The translations under genes were made by a program, and so were the position numbers. Source: Leptospira levettii (GTDB lineage: Bacteria; Spirochaetota; Leptospiria; Leptospirales; Leptospiraceae). From it: a DNA stretch of 64,000 nt. Each line of letters begins with the position of its first letter. Positions within the stretch are counted from its first letter, which is position 1. The notes beneath the pieces are model-generated. The model saw only the letters and a list, made by a program, of their open reading frames with translations, did no database searches and was not told the origin of the DNA. The stretch spans positions 243,978 through 307,977 of the forward strand of contig NZ_NPDM01000003.1 in NCBI RefSeq assembly GCF_002812085.1, in the 5' to 3' direction. Shown here piece by piece: positions 19,805 through 28,985 of this stretch.

Positions 19805-20239
19805 ATGGCAATTCTCATTCCCCTCGTCTTCCTATTTTCTTATTTTTTCATTCGTAAAATCTGGTTCCAACTTCGTAAAATTCGCACTGTGGGAACGATT
19901 GAGCGCATCGAACTCGGTTACATTCGCCCGAATTTAATCCTGCCTGAAGCCAAAGTTCATTACAAATACTACTTCCAATCGGGTTTGTATTATGGTTCTG
20001 GGTATTTGGGTTTATCAGATTTTTTGCCTACGGAAGAATTCCATCTACATTTGGGTCCTGGGGAAAATCCAATCCTCTATGTAGGAGATTTGGAAATCAT
20101 TACGGAAGAACATATCGAACATTACTTGCTTTCCAAAGGGGGAAGCGTTTTCCTATACCTGGACCCTATTGAACCATACCATTCCAGGATCGATACGGTC
20201 AATTTGAACTCCATTACGGTTCCCTCGGATTTACTATGA
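19805..20239 (+). CDS. Membrane-anchored protein of unknown function
   Basis: 144 residues. The N-terminal hydrophobic helix (about 3-17) is followed by basic residues, then a beta-rich soluble part with KVHYKYYFQSGLYYGSGYL, somewhat like DUF3592-type domains. No catalytic residues are apparent. It starts 25 bp after clpC and overlaps the TPR gene by 4 bp (ATGA), so it probably belongs to the clpC transcript or one beginning just before it. Confidence 0.6.
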   Translation: MAILIPLVFLFSYFFIRKIWFQLRKIRTVGTIERIELGYIRPNLILPEAKVHYKYYFQSGLYYGSGYLGLSDFLPTEEFHLHLGPGENPILYVGDLEIITEEHIEHYLLSKGGSVFLYLDPIEPYHSRIDTVNLNSITVPSDLL

Positions 20240-21015
20240 AACATTTTTTTCACATCACTGCTGTTATTTGTCTACTTGTATCCTCACTATATGCGCAAGA
20301 GAAGGAACAAGTTGGTTCTGCTTATTTCCAAGCGGTAGATGAATACAAAACCAAAAACTACTCTAAATCGATCGAACTAGTCAAAAGCCTACTCGTTGAT
20401 GGTAAGTCTTCCTACGAATTTTATGCATTACTTGCTTACAACTATGATAAGTTAAACGACTTTGATAATTCTTATAAAAACATGTTGGAAGCTAGAAAAC
20501 GAAAACCAGATGATGAAGATCTCCTACAAGGAAGCCTTGCCATCTTAACTCGACATAAAAAATGGAAACCTGCGATTGAGCTCGCTGAAAAAGCGATTCC
20601 CATGTACCCTCAAAATCCAGAGATTCGATATTATTATGCTTTAGCACTTTCTGAAAAGGGAGCTTCCAAAACAGCTCTTTCTCAAATTGAAAAAGCAAAA
20701 GCCGGAAGTCCGAGTGATGTCCGTATGTTAGAGTTAGAAGGTAAAATTTATTACCAATTAAAAAACTATGATAAGGCTGATATGAGTTTACGTTGGGCAT
20801 CAAGTATCAACCAAAACTCTGCAGAAATTTGGAATAACCTAGCGCTTGTTCAAGAGTCATTATACAGAACGAATAAAAAATTAGGCAAAAAAAATCAGGC
20901 CAATACCTATTTGGAAGAAGCTAAAACATGTATAGAAAAGGCATCTTCTCTCAATGGTGAAAGTAATACCATCAAAGAAAATTCGAAAAGGATTACTGCA
21001 CTCGCGGCCCTGTGA
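20236..21015 (+). CDS. Exported TPR-repeat protein
   Basis: 259 residues with a cleavable-type signal peptide (about 1-20, ending SLYAQ). Four to five tetratricopeptide-like units follow, for example [61 protein letters not shown] and [18 protein letters not shown] proteins assemble complexes; this one should act in the periplasm. It overlaps both neighbours by 4 bp, so it is coupled to the membrane-anchored gene before it and mtaB after it. Partner unknown. Confidence 0.75.
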   Translation: MKHFFHITAVICLLVSSLYAQEKEQVGSAYFQAVDEYKTKNYSKSIELVKSLLVDGKSSYEFYALLAYNYDKLNDFDNSYKNMLEARKRKPDDEDLLQGSLAILTRHKKWKPAIELAEKAIPMYPQNPEIRYYYALALSEKGASKTALSQIEKAKAGSPSDVRMLELEGKIYYQLKNYDKADMSLRWASSINQNSAEIWNNLALVQESLYRTNKKLGKKNQANTYLEEAKTCIEKASSLNGESNTIKENSKRITALAAL

Positions 21016-22301
21016 AAATTAAGTTCCATACTCTTGGTTGCCGTCTCAATTTTTTTGAGACAGATGGAATGTACACTGTCCTAAAAGACAAAGGGTTTAC
21101 TCTTGCGACGGCAGATGAAAACGCTGAATACATCGTTGTCAATACTTGTACGGTTACAAACAAAGCTGATGTTAAAAACAGAAACATTATCCGTAATGCG
21201 ATTCGCACAAACCCTGGGGCAAAAGTATATGTTACAGGCTGTTATGCGGAGACAGATAAAGAAGTATTACAAAATATCCCTGGGGTGTTTGGTGTTTTTG
21301 GGAATACCGAAAAGAGTAGCCTTCCTTACCAAATTTTGGCGGATTGGGAAGGGAAAACCTATTCACAACCGCAAAACTTAGATCGTTTTTCCTATTCAGA
21401 TGTTTTGCCGGAAGGACATACCAGAGCTTATTTAAAAATCCAAGATGGTTGTAACCGTAAATGTTCTTATTGTAAAATCCCCGCAGCGAGGGGACTTGGA
21501 GTCAGCCGAAACTACGGGGACATTATCGACCAAGTTAAATACTTACAAGACAATGGAGTAGGTGAGATCCAATTAACAGGCGTTAATTTGGGTTGGTACC
21601 GATTGGAAAATGGAGAAAAGGGTTTTCTCAATTTAGTGGAAGATATCTTAAAAGTTTTAGAATACTCAAGGATTCGTTTGTCTTCCATTGAACCTCCTGA
21701 TGTAGGATCTGGTTTACTCGATCTGATGCAACACCCAAGGTTTTGTAAATTTTTACATGTTCCCATCCAAAGTGGAAGTCGTAAAATTTTAAAAGATATG
21801 AGACGAACCTACCACCCCGATGCGTTTCGAACACGTATCGAACTTGCAAAATCAAAACTTCCCAATTTATTTTTAGGAACTGATGTAATTGTGGGTTTTC
21901 CATCTGAAACCGAGGTGGAATTTCAAGAAACCAAGCGATTGTTAGTTGAACTTGGGTTTGCCAAATTACATGTATTCCCTTATTCTGTAAGAAAAGGAAC
22001 TTCTGCTGAAAGTTTAGGAGATCCTATCCCTGGGGATGAAAAAAAACGTCGTGTTTTGGACCTTATGGCACTCAGCTCTAAGTTACACGAAACCTATGCA
22101 AAAACAGCTATTGGCAAAACCTTTGAAGCAATTTTAGAAAACGATGGAAGGCTTGTGACGGATCATTATTTGAAGGGACGTCTTCCTGAATCATTCCCAA
22201 TTGATACCTTACAAAAAGGGCAGTTTGTTGATGTTAGGTGTGAAGAATATTTCCCCGCCAAAGACAAAGAAGGTGAATTTCTCTTTACCTTTGCTCGTTA
22301 A
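21012..22301 (+). CDS. mtaB: tRNA t6A37 methylthiotransferase MtaB
   Basis: Radical-SAM methylthiotransferase that converts t6A37 to ms2t6A37 in tRNA; 429 residues. The N-terminal UPF0004 domain has its three cluster Cys in TLGCRLN, NTCTVTN and TGCYAE. The radical-SAM triad is [10 protein letters not shown]-terminal TRAM-like part ends the protein. The TLGC(K/R)-xN start and the NTCTVT motif fit MtaB rather than MiaB or RimO. The start is GTG at 21012, overlapping the TPR stop (GTGA). Confidence 0.9.
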   Translation: MKIKFHTLGCRLNFFETDGMYTVLKDKGFTLATADENAEYIVVNTCTVTNKADVKNRNIIRNAIRTNPGAKVYVTGCYAETDKEVLQNIPGVFGVFGNTEKSSLPYQILADWEGKTYSQPQNLDRFSYSDVLPEGHTRAYLKIQDGCNRKCSYCKIPAARGLGVSRNYGDIIDQVKYLQDNGVGEIQLTGVNLGWYRLENGEKGFLNLVEDILKVLEYSRIRLSSIEPPDVGSGLLDLMQHPRFCKFLHVPIQSGSRKILKDMRRTYHPDAFRTRIELAKSKLPNLFLGTDVIVGFPSETEVEFQETKRLLVELGFAKLHVFPYSVRKGTSAESLGDPIPGDEKKRRVLDLMALSSKLHETYAKTAIGKTFEAILENDGRLVTDHYLKGRLPESFPIDTLQKGQFVDVRCEEYFPAKDKEGEFLFTFAR

Positions 22302-22354
22302 TTCACAAGAAAAAAGATTTCCAAATCAATCGAAGTGATCATGATGGGGTCATC

Positions 22355-23125
22355 ATGAATCGTAAAAAACTCTACGGGTTCGTATCCTTAATTGTGATCA
22401 TTCTAATTTTGTCCCTTGTTTTTTTCTTTCGAGGTTCAAAGTCCAATCTGATTGTCATCAAAAAAGGTTCGTTAGTGGAAGCTGTCTATGCACTGGGCAC
22501 TGTGAAACCAGTGGATAGTTTTATCTTAAAGTTTGGAATCGCAGCATCGGTCCGAGAGATTTATGCGGAAGAAGGACAATCAGTCAAAAAAGGAGATCCA
22601 CTCCTAGTGAATGATTCAGGAATTACTTTCCGTTCACCGTTTAGTGGCACCATAACCAAACTCAGCATTGCAAAAAACGAAACGGCAATGCCTGGGTTAC
22701 CTATATTGGAAATCCAAAATCTAAAAGAAGTGTACATCTCAGTTTCTCTCGACCAAGAATCAGCATTACGAGTGAAACCAGGACAACATGCCCAACTCAG
22801 TTTTGAGTCCATCCGAGGGAATGTTTACAAAGGCGAAGTTGAACGAATTTATCCATCGAACGGTCAGTTTCTTGTGAGAATTAAACCACATGAATTGCCC
22901 CAAGGAATTTTGCCTGAAATGACAACAGATGTTGCCATCGAAGTTTCTTCCAAAGACAATGTGATCCTTGTGCCTCTCGTTGCTGTGGAAAGAGGGAAAC
23001 TTACACGTTATCGAAATGGGAAACGCGAAAAAATCGAAATTCGAATTGGTGCCATTAATTCAGAGTTTGGTGAGCTCATCCAAGGGGATTTAATCGAAGG
23101 GGATGAGGTCCTAGTCAAAAATTAA
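22355..23125 (+). CDS. Membrane fusion protein of an ABC efflux system (MacA/HlyD-like)
   Basis: 256 residues, short for the family. One N-terminal membrane anchor (about 8-27) precedes the lipoyl-like and beta-barrel halves: GSLVEAVYALGTVKPVD, EGQSVKKGDPLL and FRSPFSGTITKL, then a barrel domain. The long alpha-hairpin that reaches TolC-type channels is missing, since the lipoyl halves are nearly adjacent. It is followed without a gap by a permease and an ATPase, so the three make a MacAB-like tripartite export system or a lipid/lipoprotein shuttle. Confidence 0.82.
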   Translation: MNRKKLYGFVSLIVIILILSLVFFFRGSKSNLIVIKKGSLVEAVYALGTVKPVDSFILKFGIAASVREIYAEEGQSVKKGDPLLVNDSGITFRSPFSGTITKLSIAKNETAMPGLPILEIQNLKEVYISVSLDQESALRVKPGQHAQLSFESIRGNVYKGEVERIYPSNGQFLVRIKPHELPQGILPEMTTDVAIEVSSKDNVILVPLVAVERGKLTRYRNGKREKIEIRIGAINSEFGELIQGDLIEGDEVLVKN

Positions 23126-24379
23126 ATGTTATTCCTTGCGATTCGCCAAATTTTATCGAGACCCCAACAATCTATTTTGACTCTGATTGGGATTGTTCTT
23201 GGGACTGCTGGATATATTGTATTTTCTGGAATTATGCTTGGTTTCCAAGCAGTCATTACTGACCAACTTGTGAATTCAGATGGTCAAATCAAAATTTCTC
23301 CTAAAGATGAGCTTGTCACCGAACGTACATTTGATGATGTATTTTTTCAAGGGAAAGAAGTTAGATGGCTCTCACCGCCTTCTGGAAGAACCGATAACTC
23401 AAGGTTAACGAATGTTCTTGGGTGGATGGATAAATTGTCCAATGACCATAGGGTGATATCCTATGCTCCTCAACTCACAAAAGAAGTTATTTTTGTGAAC
23501 GGAAAATCAACTGCACCTGCAAGGTTTGTGGGTGTGGATCCGAATATCCAACCAAAGGTCACCAATCTCAGTGATTACATTGTGGAAGGAAAATTGGCGG
23601 ATCTATCACGAGGAACTTCTCTTGCCATTGCGGGAGAAGGAGTTCTGAATAAACTCGGTGCTAAATTAGATGATACTATTTTTGTTTATATCCCTGGAAC
23701 AGATCTCATCCCGATCAAAATTGTTGGTATATTAAGTACGGGGAATCGAATGATAGATGAAGTGACAGTTTATTCCTCATTATCCTCTGTTCAAAGTATT
23801 ACAAAGTCCAGTGGTGAAATTTCACAGATCATTGTCAAAATTAAAGACATTCGAATGGCAAAAGAAATTGCTGAAGATTGGAGATACTTTAGTAAAGACA
23901 AGGTTGAAAGTTGGGACGAAGTGAACGCGAGTATCTTACAAGTGTTTCGCACACAAGATATTGTTAGGAACTCAACAACATTTACCATCATCCTTGTTGT
24001 AGCTTTCGGAATTTATAATATACTCAATATGGTGGTAAATCAAAAAAAGAAAGAAGTCGCCATTTTGCGATCCATTGGTTTTGATGAAAAGGATACCATC
24101 CAATTGTTTATCTTTCAAGGATTGTTTCTCGGTACAATGGGTGCCATCATTGGGATTTTTGTAGGAATACTTGGATGTTATTATATAGATGGAATTCCCA
24201 TTGGCGATCCCAAACAAAACTCAAAAGCACTCATGAAAACAATGATGATTTCTTGGGATGTGATGATTTATGTTAAAGGATTTTCAATTGCAGTTCTTAG
24301 TGCATCTATTGCAAGTTATATTCCCGCCCGTATGGCAAGTCGTTTGTCTCCCGTAGACATCATCAGAGGTGCTACATGA
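23126..24379 (+). CDS. ABC transporter permease (MacB/FtsX family)
   Basis: 417 residues. An N-terminal helix (about 15-40) precedes a periplasmic MacB-core domain (about 45-280), and three C-terminal helices follow. The FtsX-family ending YIPARMASRLSPVDIIRGA is visible. The ATG directly follows the stop of the fusion-protein gene, and the gene overlaps the ATPase by 4 bp (ATGA). MacB is usually a permease-ATPase fusion; here the two are separate genes, with the ATPase last. Substrate unknown. Confidence 0.85.
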   Translation: MLFLAIRQILSRPQQSILTLIGIVLGTAGYIVFSGIMLGFQAVITDQLVNSDGQIKISPKDELVTERTFDDVFFQGKEVRWLSPPSGRTDNSRLTNVLGWMDKLSNDHRVISYAPQLTKEVIFVNGKSTAPARFVGVDPNIQPKVTNLSDYIVEGKLADLSRGTSLAIAGEGVLNKLGAKLDDTIFVYIPGTDLIPIKIVGILSTGNRMIDEVTVYSSLSSVQSITKSSGEISQIIVKIKDIRMAKEIAEDWRYFSKDKVESWDEVNASILQVFRTQDIVRNSTTFTIILVVAFGIYNILNMVVNQKKKEVAILRSIGFDEKDTIQLFIFQGLFLGTMGAIIGIFVGILGCYYIDGIPIGDPKQNSKALMKTMMISWDVMIYVKGFSIAVLSASIASYIPARMASRLSPVDIIRGAT

Positions 24380-25047
24380 GTCTGGGAATAGAAGCAAACC
24401 AAATTTATAAATCATTTGGTGAACCTCCTCAGGTTGTATTACAAGATGTATCCTTACAGATCAAAGAAGGTGACTTTGTTGCTCTCACAGGGAAGTCTGG
24501 TTCCGGTAAGTCTACACTTTTGTACATTGTGAGTGGACTTGATTTTCCGACAAGCGGTGATGTGAAACTGGGAGGTACATCTTTATTGCAGATGGATAGT
24601 AAAGCCCTTCATGAACTTAGAAATTTATCCATTGGTTTTGTCTTTCAATTCCATTATCTGTTACCAGAATTAACAGGATTAGAAAATATCACGATGCCTG
24701 CCCGTAAAACTGGGAAACAAAAATTAGTAGAAGAGTATGCTCTTCATTTGATGGAAAGTTTTTCTGTTTCTCATTGTAAGGATAAGTTTCCAAGTCAGAT
24801 GTCAGGTGGTGAAGGGCAAAGGGTTGCGATTGCACGTGCTCTTGTCCAAAAACCTAAGTTTTTGTTTGCTGATGAACCCACTGGGAATTTAGATACGGCT
24901 AACGGAGACAAGGTGATGGAGATCTTTAAACGCATCAACAAAGAAGATGGAACAACGATTCTATTTGTTACGCATGACCCCGATTATGCGGCAATTGCTC
25001 GCCAAAGGATCCACATGGTGGATGGAAAAATTGCTGAAATTTCATAG
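24376..25047 (+). CDS. ABC transporter ATP-binding protein (MacB/LolD subfamily)
   Basis: 223 residues. Walker A is GKSGSGKST, the signature is MSGGEGQRVAIARAL, and Walker B is [12 protein letters not shown], then VTHDPD. It partners the permease and membrane fusion protein just upstream. It resembles the LolD of this window but is a separate system. A perfect inverted repeat follows the stop, consistent with the end of the operon. Confidence 0.88.
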   Translation: MSLGIEANQIYKSFGEPPQVVLQDVSLQIKEGDFVALTGKSGSGKSTLLYIVSGLDFPTSGDVKLGGTSLLQMDSKALHELRNLSIGFVFQFHYLLPELTGLENITMPARKTGKQKLVEEYALHLMESFSVSHCKDKFPSQMSGGEGQRVAIARALVQKPKFLFADEPTGNLDTANGDKVMEIFKRINKEDGTTILFVTHDPDYAAIARQRIHMVDGKIAEIS

Positions 25048-25051
25048 AAAT

Positions 25052-25087
25052 TCTGCTATAGTAGTCTAAATCTGATTCTATAGCAGA
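25052..25087. terminator. Perfect inverted repeat after the ABC operon, probable terminator
   Basis: Arms tctgctatag (25052-25061) and ctatagcaga (25078-25087) are perfectly complementary over 10 bp, with a 16-base loop, followed by tattttcc. It lies 4 bases after the ABC ATPase stop and 56 bases before metZ. The A/T-rich arms could also be an operator for metZ. Confidence 0.55.
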
Positions 25088-25143
25088 TATTTTCCAAAAA
25101 AAATGATGAATTCGTAAGCTCTTCAATCAGTTTGGTAACAGAC

Positions 25144-26316
25144 ATGTTTGAACATTTTGAAACCGAAGCCATCCGCATCCAAACGAAACGTACTGGGGAA
25201 AAAGAACATTCAACTCCCTTATTTTTGACATCTAGCTTTGTGTTTGATGATGCCGAACATGCGAGGGCACTTTTTGCAGAAGAAGTAACAGGGAACCAAT
25301 ACACAAGGTTTTCCAATCCCAATACAACCGAACTTATTGAAAAATTATGTGCGTTAGAGCACACAGAAGATGGAATCGCCACTGCGTCTGGTATGTCTGC
25401 TGTCTTTACCTCTATCTTTGGACTTGTAAAATCAGGGGATCACATCGTATCTGCAAGAGCAATTTTTGGATCCACTCATCAAATTTTTGCGAACATATTA
25501 CCACGGTTTGGTGTAACGACAACTTATGTTGACATGGATAAACCAAAGGATTGGGAATCCGCAATTAAAGAAAATACCAAGATCCTTTACATTGAAACAC
25601 CTTCTAATCCAGGGCTTGATATTGTGGATTTGGAATGGGTAGGTGCTTTATGTAAAAAGAAAAAGGTCATTCTCATTGTTGACAATTGTTTTTGTTCTCC
25701 CTATGTGCAAAGACCAGCAGACTTCGGAGCTGACATTGTGATCCATTCTGCAACAAAATACTTAGATGGACAAGGTAGAGTGATAGCAGGTGTCATTTTA
25801 GGTAAAAAGGAACTCATCCAACCGATCCGCTATATGGCTAGAAACACAGGTCCTTCCCTCTCACCTATGAATGCTTGGATCATTTCTAAAAGTTTGGAAA
25901 CTTTGGCAGTTCGAATGGACCGCCATGCAGAAAATGCGATGAAACTTGCTACATTCTTACAAGAATCACCAGATGTGGAACTAGTAAGGTATCCATTTTT
26001 ACCAAATGACCCTGGTTATGCGATTGCAAAAAAACAAATGCGATCTGGAGGAGGAATTGTCTCCTTTGTGATCAAAGGTGGGGTCGATAGGGCTAAAAAA
26101 TTTTTGGATGCACTCAAATGGTTTTCTTTAACTGCAAATTTGGGAGATACAAGAACCACTGTGACTCATCCAACTACAACCACACATTCCAAACTGACGG
26201 AAGAGGAAAGGTTGGCAGTGGGGATTAAACCAGGTCTCATCCGAGTGTCAGTGGGACTGGAACACATAGACGATATCATTGCCGAAGTAAAACAGGCATT
26301 GGCAAACTCAAAGTAA
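25144..26316 (+). CDS. metZ: Trans-sulfuration-type PLP enzyme, probable O-succinyl/acetylhomoserine sulfhydrylase
   Basis: 390 residues of the Cys/Met-metabolism PLP family. The cofactor Lys lies in HSATKYLDGQG; other family motifs are ASGMSAVF, IETPSNPGLDI and LIVDNCFCSPY. The end, IRVSVGLEHIDDIIAEV, is typical. The length and ATASGMSA/YTRFSNPNT segments fit MetZ rather than the longer MetY, but cystathionine synthase or lyase activity cannot be excluded. The ATG at 25144 is preferred; a TTG at 25132 is open. The 3' end overlaps the converging cytochrome gene by 41 bp. Confidence 0.75.
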   Translation: MFEHFETEAIRIQTKRTGEKEHSTPLFLTSSFVFDDAEHARALFAEEVTGNQYTRFSNPNTTELIEKLCALEHTEDGIATASGMSAVFTSIFGLVKSGDHIVSARAIFGSTHQIFANILPRFGVTTTYVDMDKPKDWESAIKENTKILYIETPSNPGLDIVDLEWVGALCKKKKVILIVDNCFCSPYVQRPADFGADIVIHSATKYLDGQGRVIAGVILGKKELIQPIRYMARNTGPSLSPMNAWIISKSLETLAVRMDRHAENAMKLATFLQESPDVELVRYPFLPNDPGYAIAKKQMRSGGGIVSFVIKGGVDRAKKFLDALKWFSLTANLGDTRTTVTHPTTTTHSKLTEEERLAVGIKPGLIRVSVGLEHIDDIIAEVKQALANSK

Positions 26317-27502
26317 ACAATTTGAATTCACTTTCTCTTTTTTCGGAAAGAGAAAGTGTTAATTGTTTTTTGGTTTCCTCTGATAGAAACTTACTCTTTA
26401 TCTGTAAACTCTCTTCGAAACTACGAACATAGTGTTCATCTGGATCTACTATCGTTTCCCATACTATTTTTTCTACCCTTCTATTGTTCAGTTTGTATGT
26501 AAAATCTAGTGTATGTTTATCGTTAGGTGAAATTCTTGTATCATAGTATTCTTCTGAAAGGTTTGTGTTGACAAGTCTTCCAATAATCGATTCTTCGATT
26601 AATATTTTTTTTCCGTTTGCCTCGATTGTATAAAATCGTAAATAAATTTTTGGAACCAAGTAAGTTGGAAATTTGTGACCAACGGCGATAGATTTAAGTT
26701 CTGCATAGATACGAATTTCACCATTGGATATTGTCTCTAGTTTCCAGGAAGGTTCTACTGAGTTCCTCACGAAATCAGGATCATGGATTCCTTTCCAAGA
26801 ATGTTCCCGGTCTGGCATATGGCAATTTTGGCATTGGATCCCTTGTTTGGCAAATGATGAATTTTCCCATTCTTTGTAAACTTCCATCAGTTGTTTTCCA
26901 TTTAAATACACACCATTCTCTGGACTTTCATGACAGGATTTACAAAAGAGTGAAGATTCAAAATCATATATCGCTTTGAATCCGTTATGTGGAAAGGAAT
27001 CATTTTCTGTTTCATTTCGATTAAAATTTTTTCTTTGAGGTCCATACCAAGTTTGATTTCGGATATGACAACTTGCACATTGGATGGATGGATTCGAAAT
27101 TCCTTTTGGGAAATGTTCTTTTTGAGACTGTATGATTTCTTTTGTTCGAAAAGTTTCGGATAGTTCTGCCTTGGTTTCTTGTAAGGGAGAATGGCAGTTT
27201 AAACAATTATTATATTCTTTTGATTCTAAATTTGTTTTTTGCCAGAGAAGTCCATTCCCAATGGACTTTGCATGGAAACTACTTTTCCATGATTTCCATT
27301 GGATTTCGTGGCAAGTGGCACATTGTTTTGGATCCATGTTGGATTCCATAGAGGAAAGTTGTAATTGTTTTCCCTGGTTGGAACCATTTAACAGAGGTAA
27401 GGGATGATTCCAATGTTCAACAAGAAATGAATTCTCTTTACAACTGGATAAATTGATTGAAAAACAAAACAATAACGACAGTTGTAAAGTAAGAAACTTC
27501 AT
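26276..27502 (-). CDS. Pentahaem c-type cytochrome lipoprotein
   Basis: 408 residues. The lipobox-like NLSSC (Cys about 21) predicts a lipid-anchored envelope protein. Five CxxCH haem sites are visible: CATCH, CLNCH, CASCH, CKSCH and CQNCH, all in the first two thirds, followed by a beta-rich domain. The first site continues EIQWKSWKSSFHAKS, resembling cytochrome c554-type proteins. It is paralogous to the cytochrome at 35420-36742. It is the last gene of the five-gene envelope operon, 25 bp after the rhodanese-like lipoprotein. Role inferred: periplasmic electron transfer to or from a sulfur or nitrogen compound. Its 3' end overlaps metZ. Confidence 0.82.
   Translation of the reverse strand: MKFLTLQLSLLFCFSINLSSCKENSFLVEHWNHPLPLLNGSNQGKQLQLSSMESNMDPKQCATCHEIQWKSWKSSFHAKSIGNGLLWQKTNLESKEYNNCLNCHSPLQETKAELSETFRTKEIIQSQKEHFPKGISNPSIQCASCHIRNQTWYGPQRKNFNRNETENDSFPHNGFKAIYDFESSLFCKSCHESPENGVYLNGKQLMEVYKEWENSSFAKQGIQCQNCHMPDREHSWKGIHDPDFVRNSVEPSWKLETISNGEIRIYAELKSIAVGHKFPTYLVPKIYLRFYTIEANGKKILIEESIIGRLVNTNLSEEYYDTRISPNDKHTLDFTYKLNNRRVEKIVWETIVDPDEHYVRSFEESLQIKSKFLSEETKKQLTLSLSEKRESEFKLFTLSLPMPVLLRQ
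26329..26358. terminator. Hairpin after metZ, inside the converging cytochrome gene
   Basis: Arms 26329-26340 (cactttctcttt) and 26347-26358 (aaagagaaagtg) form a 12-bp perfect stem with a 6-base loop, followed on the plus strand by a T-rich tract (ttaattgtttttt). It looks like the metZ terminator. It lies within the last 30 codons of the minus-strand cytochrome gene, which must be translated through it. Confidence 0.75.
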
Positions 27503-27527
27503 TTCTTTGGATGTTATTTACGAATGA

Positions 27528-28976
27528 TTATCCACCGCAAGCATTTCCTCCACCTCCTGAGGGAGCACCACCTCCACCACTCGTTCCTCCACTTGAACTA
27601 TTACCACGTAAAAACAATTTATCTTCTGACCTAATTTTATTCGAAGATTTTGTAAATTGTCTGGTAAAGTCCAATTGATAGTTAGGTACATTGGCATCTG
27701 CATTTGTTGTAATGGATTCTGCAAGTGCAGATAAGTCCGTTCTCCAATAGGATGCGGGTTGGGTGATGGCACTAGGGCTAGAGCCAGAACTTGGTGAACG
27801 TAAACCTAGAGCACCGAATTGTTTCCAACCTGCTTCATAAAATCGAGTTGGTTTTCCTAGAATCTGGTGTAGGGCAAACCATACAACCGAAGTGCGAATT
27901 CCTTCTTCCCCGTACAAATAGATTAATTTCTGGTCAATATAACCAGTATTAGTTAAGTAAGTTCCAAGTTGTGAAAAGGACTTGAATTGAAAACTAGTAC
28001 CGTCATACAAATCAGTTGGAATCAAATTTGATGCTGATTTTATTCTTCCTTCATACGTAGTTACACAGGAATTGGAAACAAAACTAGCATTTGTTTTCGC
28101 TGTACAGTTTGTGTATTTTGTACCTGATGCTGTAGAGTTAGTTGTACCAGTGAATGCAGCATTTGGTCTGCCATCAATTAAGTAATAACCTTCAACGGGC
28201 ACGGGATCTACTTCTTCTAGGTTAGAATTTCCATTCTTTATGGAATGAATGAGATCTCCAATCGTGAGTTGTATCGATGTATGATCACGTAACAAAGTTT
28301 TGGTAAGACCAGCTCTATTGCTATTTGCGTAATTATATGTAGGTGTCGTAAAAAGAGTATTGGAAGCAGTTAAATCTGCAATCGATCCATTCAGAACCGC
28401 CAATCTTTCCTTTGGGAATCCCCAATACAATAACGCATAGTAGGCGAAAGTAGCTGATGATAAATTTGAGAGATTTGAAGTGTCTTGGGCAAACACAACA
28501 TAATCAATCGCCGGATCTATTCCATAAATAGCGAAAAAATCAGAGACTTTTTTGCCCTTTCCAACAATTCCATCTACAGACAAAACACCATCATCTCTTG
28601 TATCAGTTAACAAATCATTTAAATTCGTAACAGGGTATGCATATGTTTGTTTCCCATCAAAAAATACAAACCTTCCGCTTGAACCTGATGACTGGATTTG
28701 GAATACAATTAGATTTCCAAAAACAGTATTAGGTTTGTTTGTTGACCAATTAGATAAAAACCTCGAAAGTTTTGTCCCTGTGATGAGCCCACTTTGGTTC
28801 TGGTTGTAATCGTAATTGGAAAGAGTCGCAAGTTCTAACGGTGTATAATTTTTAAAAAGAAAAGGTGTTAGATCAATTTTAAGACTCTGAGGTAAAAAAG
28901 CATACTCAGGTTGGCCTTTGCAACTTAGAATAGAAAATAAAAAAAGTACCAGTAGTTTATGTTTTGAATATCGCAT
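27528..28976 (-). CDS. Rhodanese-like lipoprotein lacking the active-site Cys
   Basis: 482 residues. The lipobox FSILSC (Cys about 19) predicts a lipoprotein, and AGGAGG precedes the ATG. It shares with the lipoproteins at 6115 and 30386 the YDYNQNQSGLITGTKL region, a GIDP(A/T)xDxVVF strand, YYALLYWGFP and YYLIDGRPN. At the place of the rhodanese CRTN loop it reads YLYGEEG, so Tyr355 replaces Cys. The DGSxxEW motif is altered to YEAGWKQFG. The tail is a Gly/Ser-rich stretch ending NACGG. Likely a structural or binding paralogue rather than a sulfurtransferase. It lies 9 bp after the barrel gene. Confidence 0.6.
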   Translation of the reverse strand: MRYSKHKLLVLFLFSILSCKGQPEYAFLPQSLKIDLTPFLFKNYTPLELATLSNYDYNQNQSGLITGTKLSRFLSNWSTNKPNTVFGNLIVFQIQSSGSSGRFVFFDGKQTYAYPVTNLNDLLTDTRDDGVLSVDGIVGKGKKVSDFFAIYGIDPAIDYVVFAQDTSNLSNLSSATFAYYALLYWGFPKERLAVLNGSIADLTASNTLFTTPTYNYANSNRAGLTKTLLRDHTSIQLTIGDLIHSIKNGNSNLEEVDPVPVEGYYLIDGRPNAAFTGTTNSTASGTKYTNCTAKTNASFVSNSCVTTYEGRIKSASNLIPTDLYDGTSFQFKSFSQLGTYLTNTGYIDQKLIYLYGEEGIRTSVVWFALHQILGKPTRFYEAGWKQFGALGLRSPSSGSSPSAITQPASYWRTDLSALAESITTNADANVPNYQLDFTRQFTKSSNKIRSEDKLFLRGNSSSGGTSGGGGAPSGGGGNACGG

Positions 28977-28985
28977 TGTTTCCTC

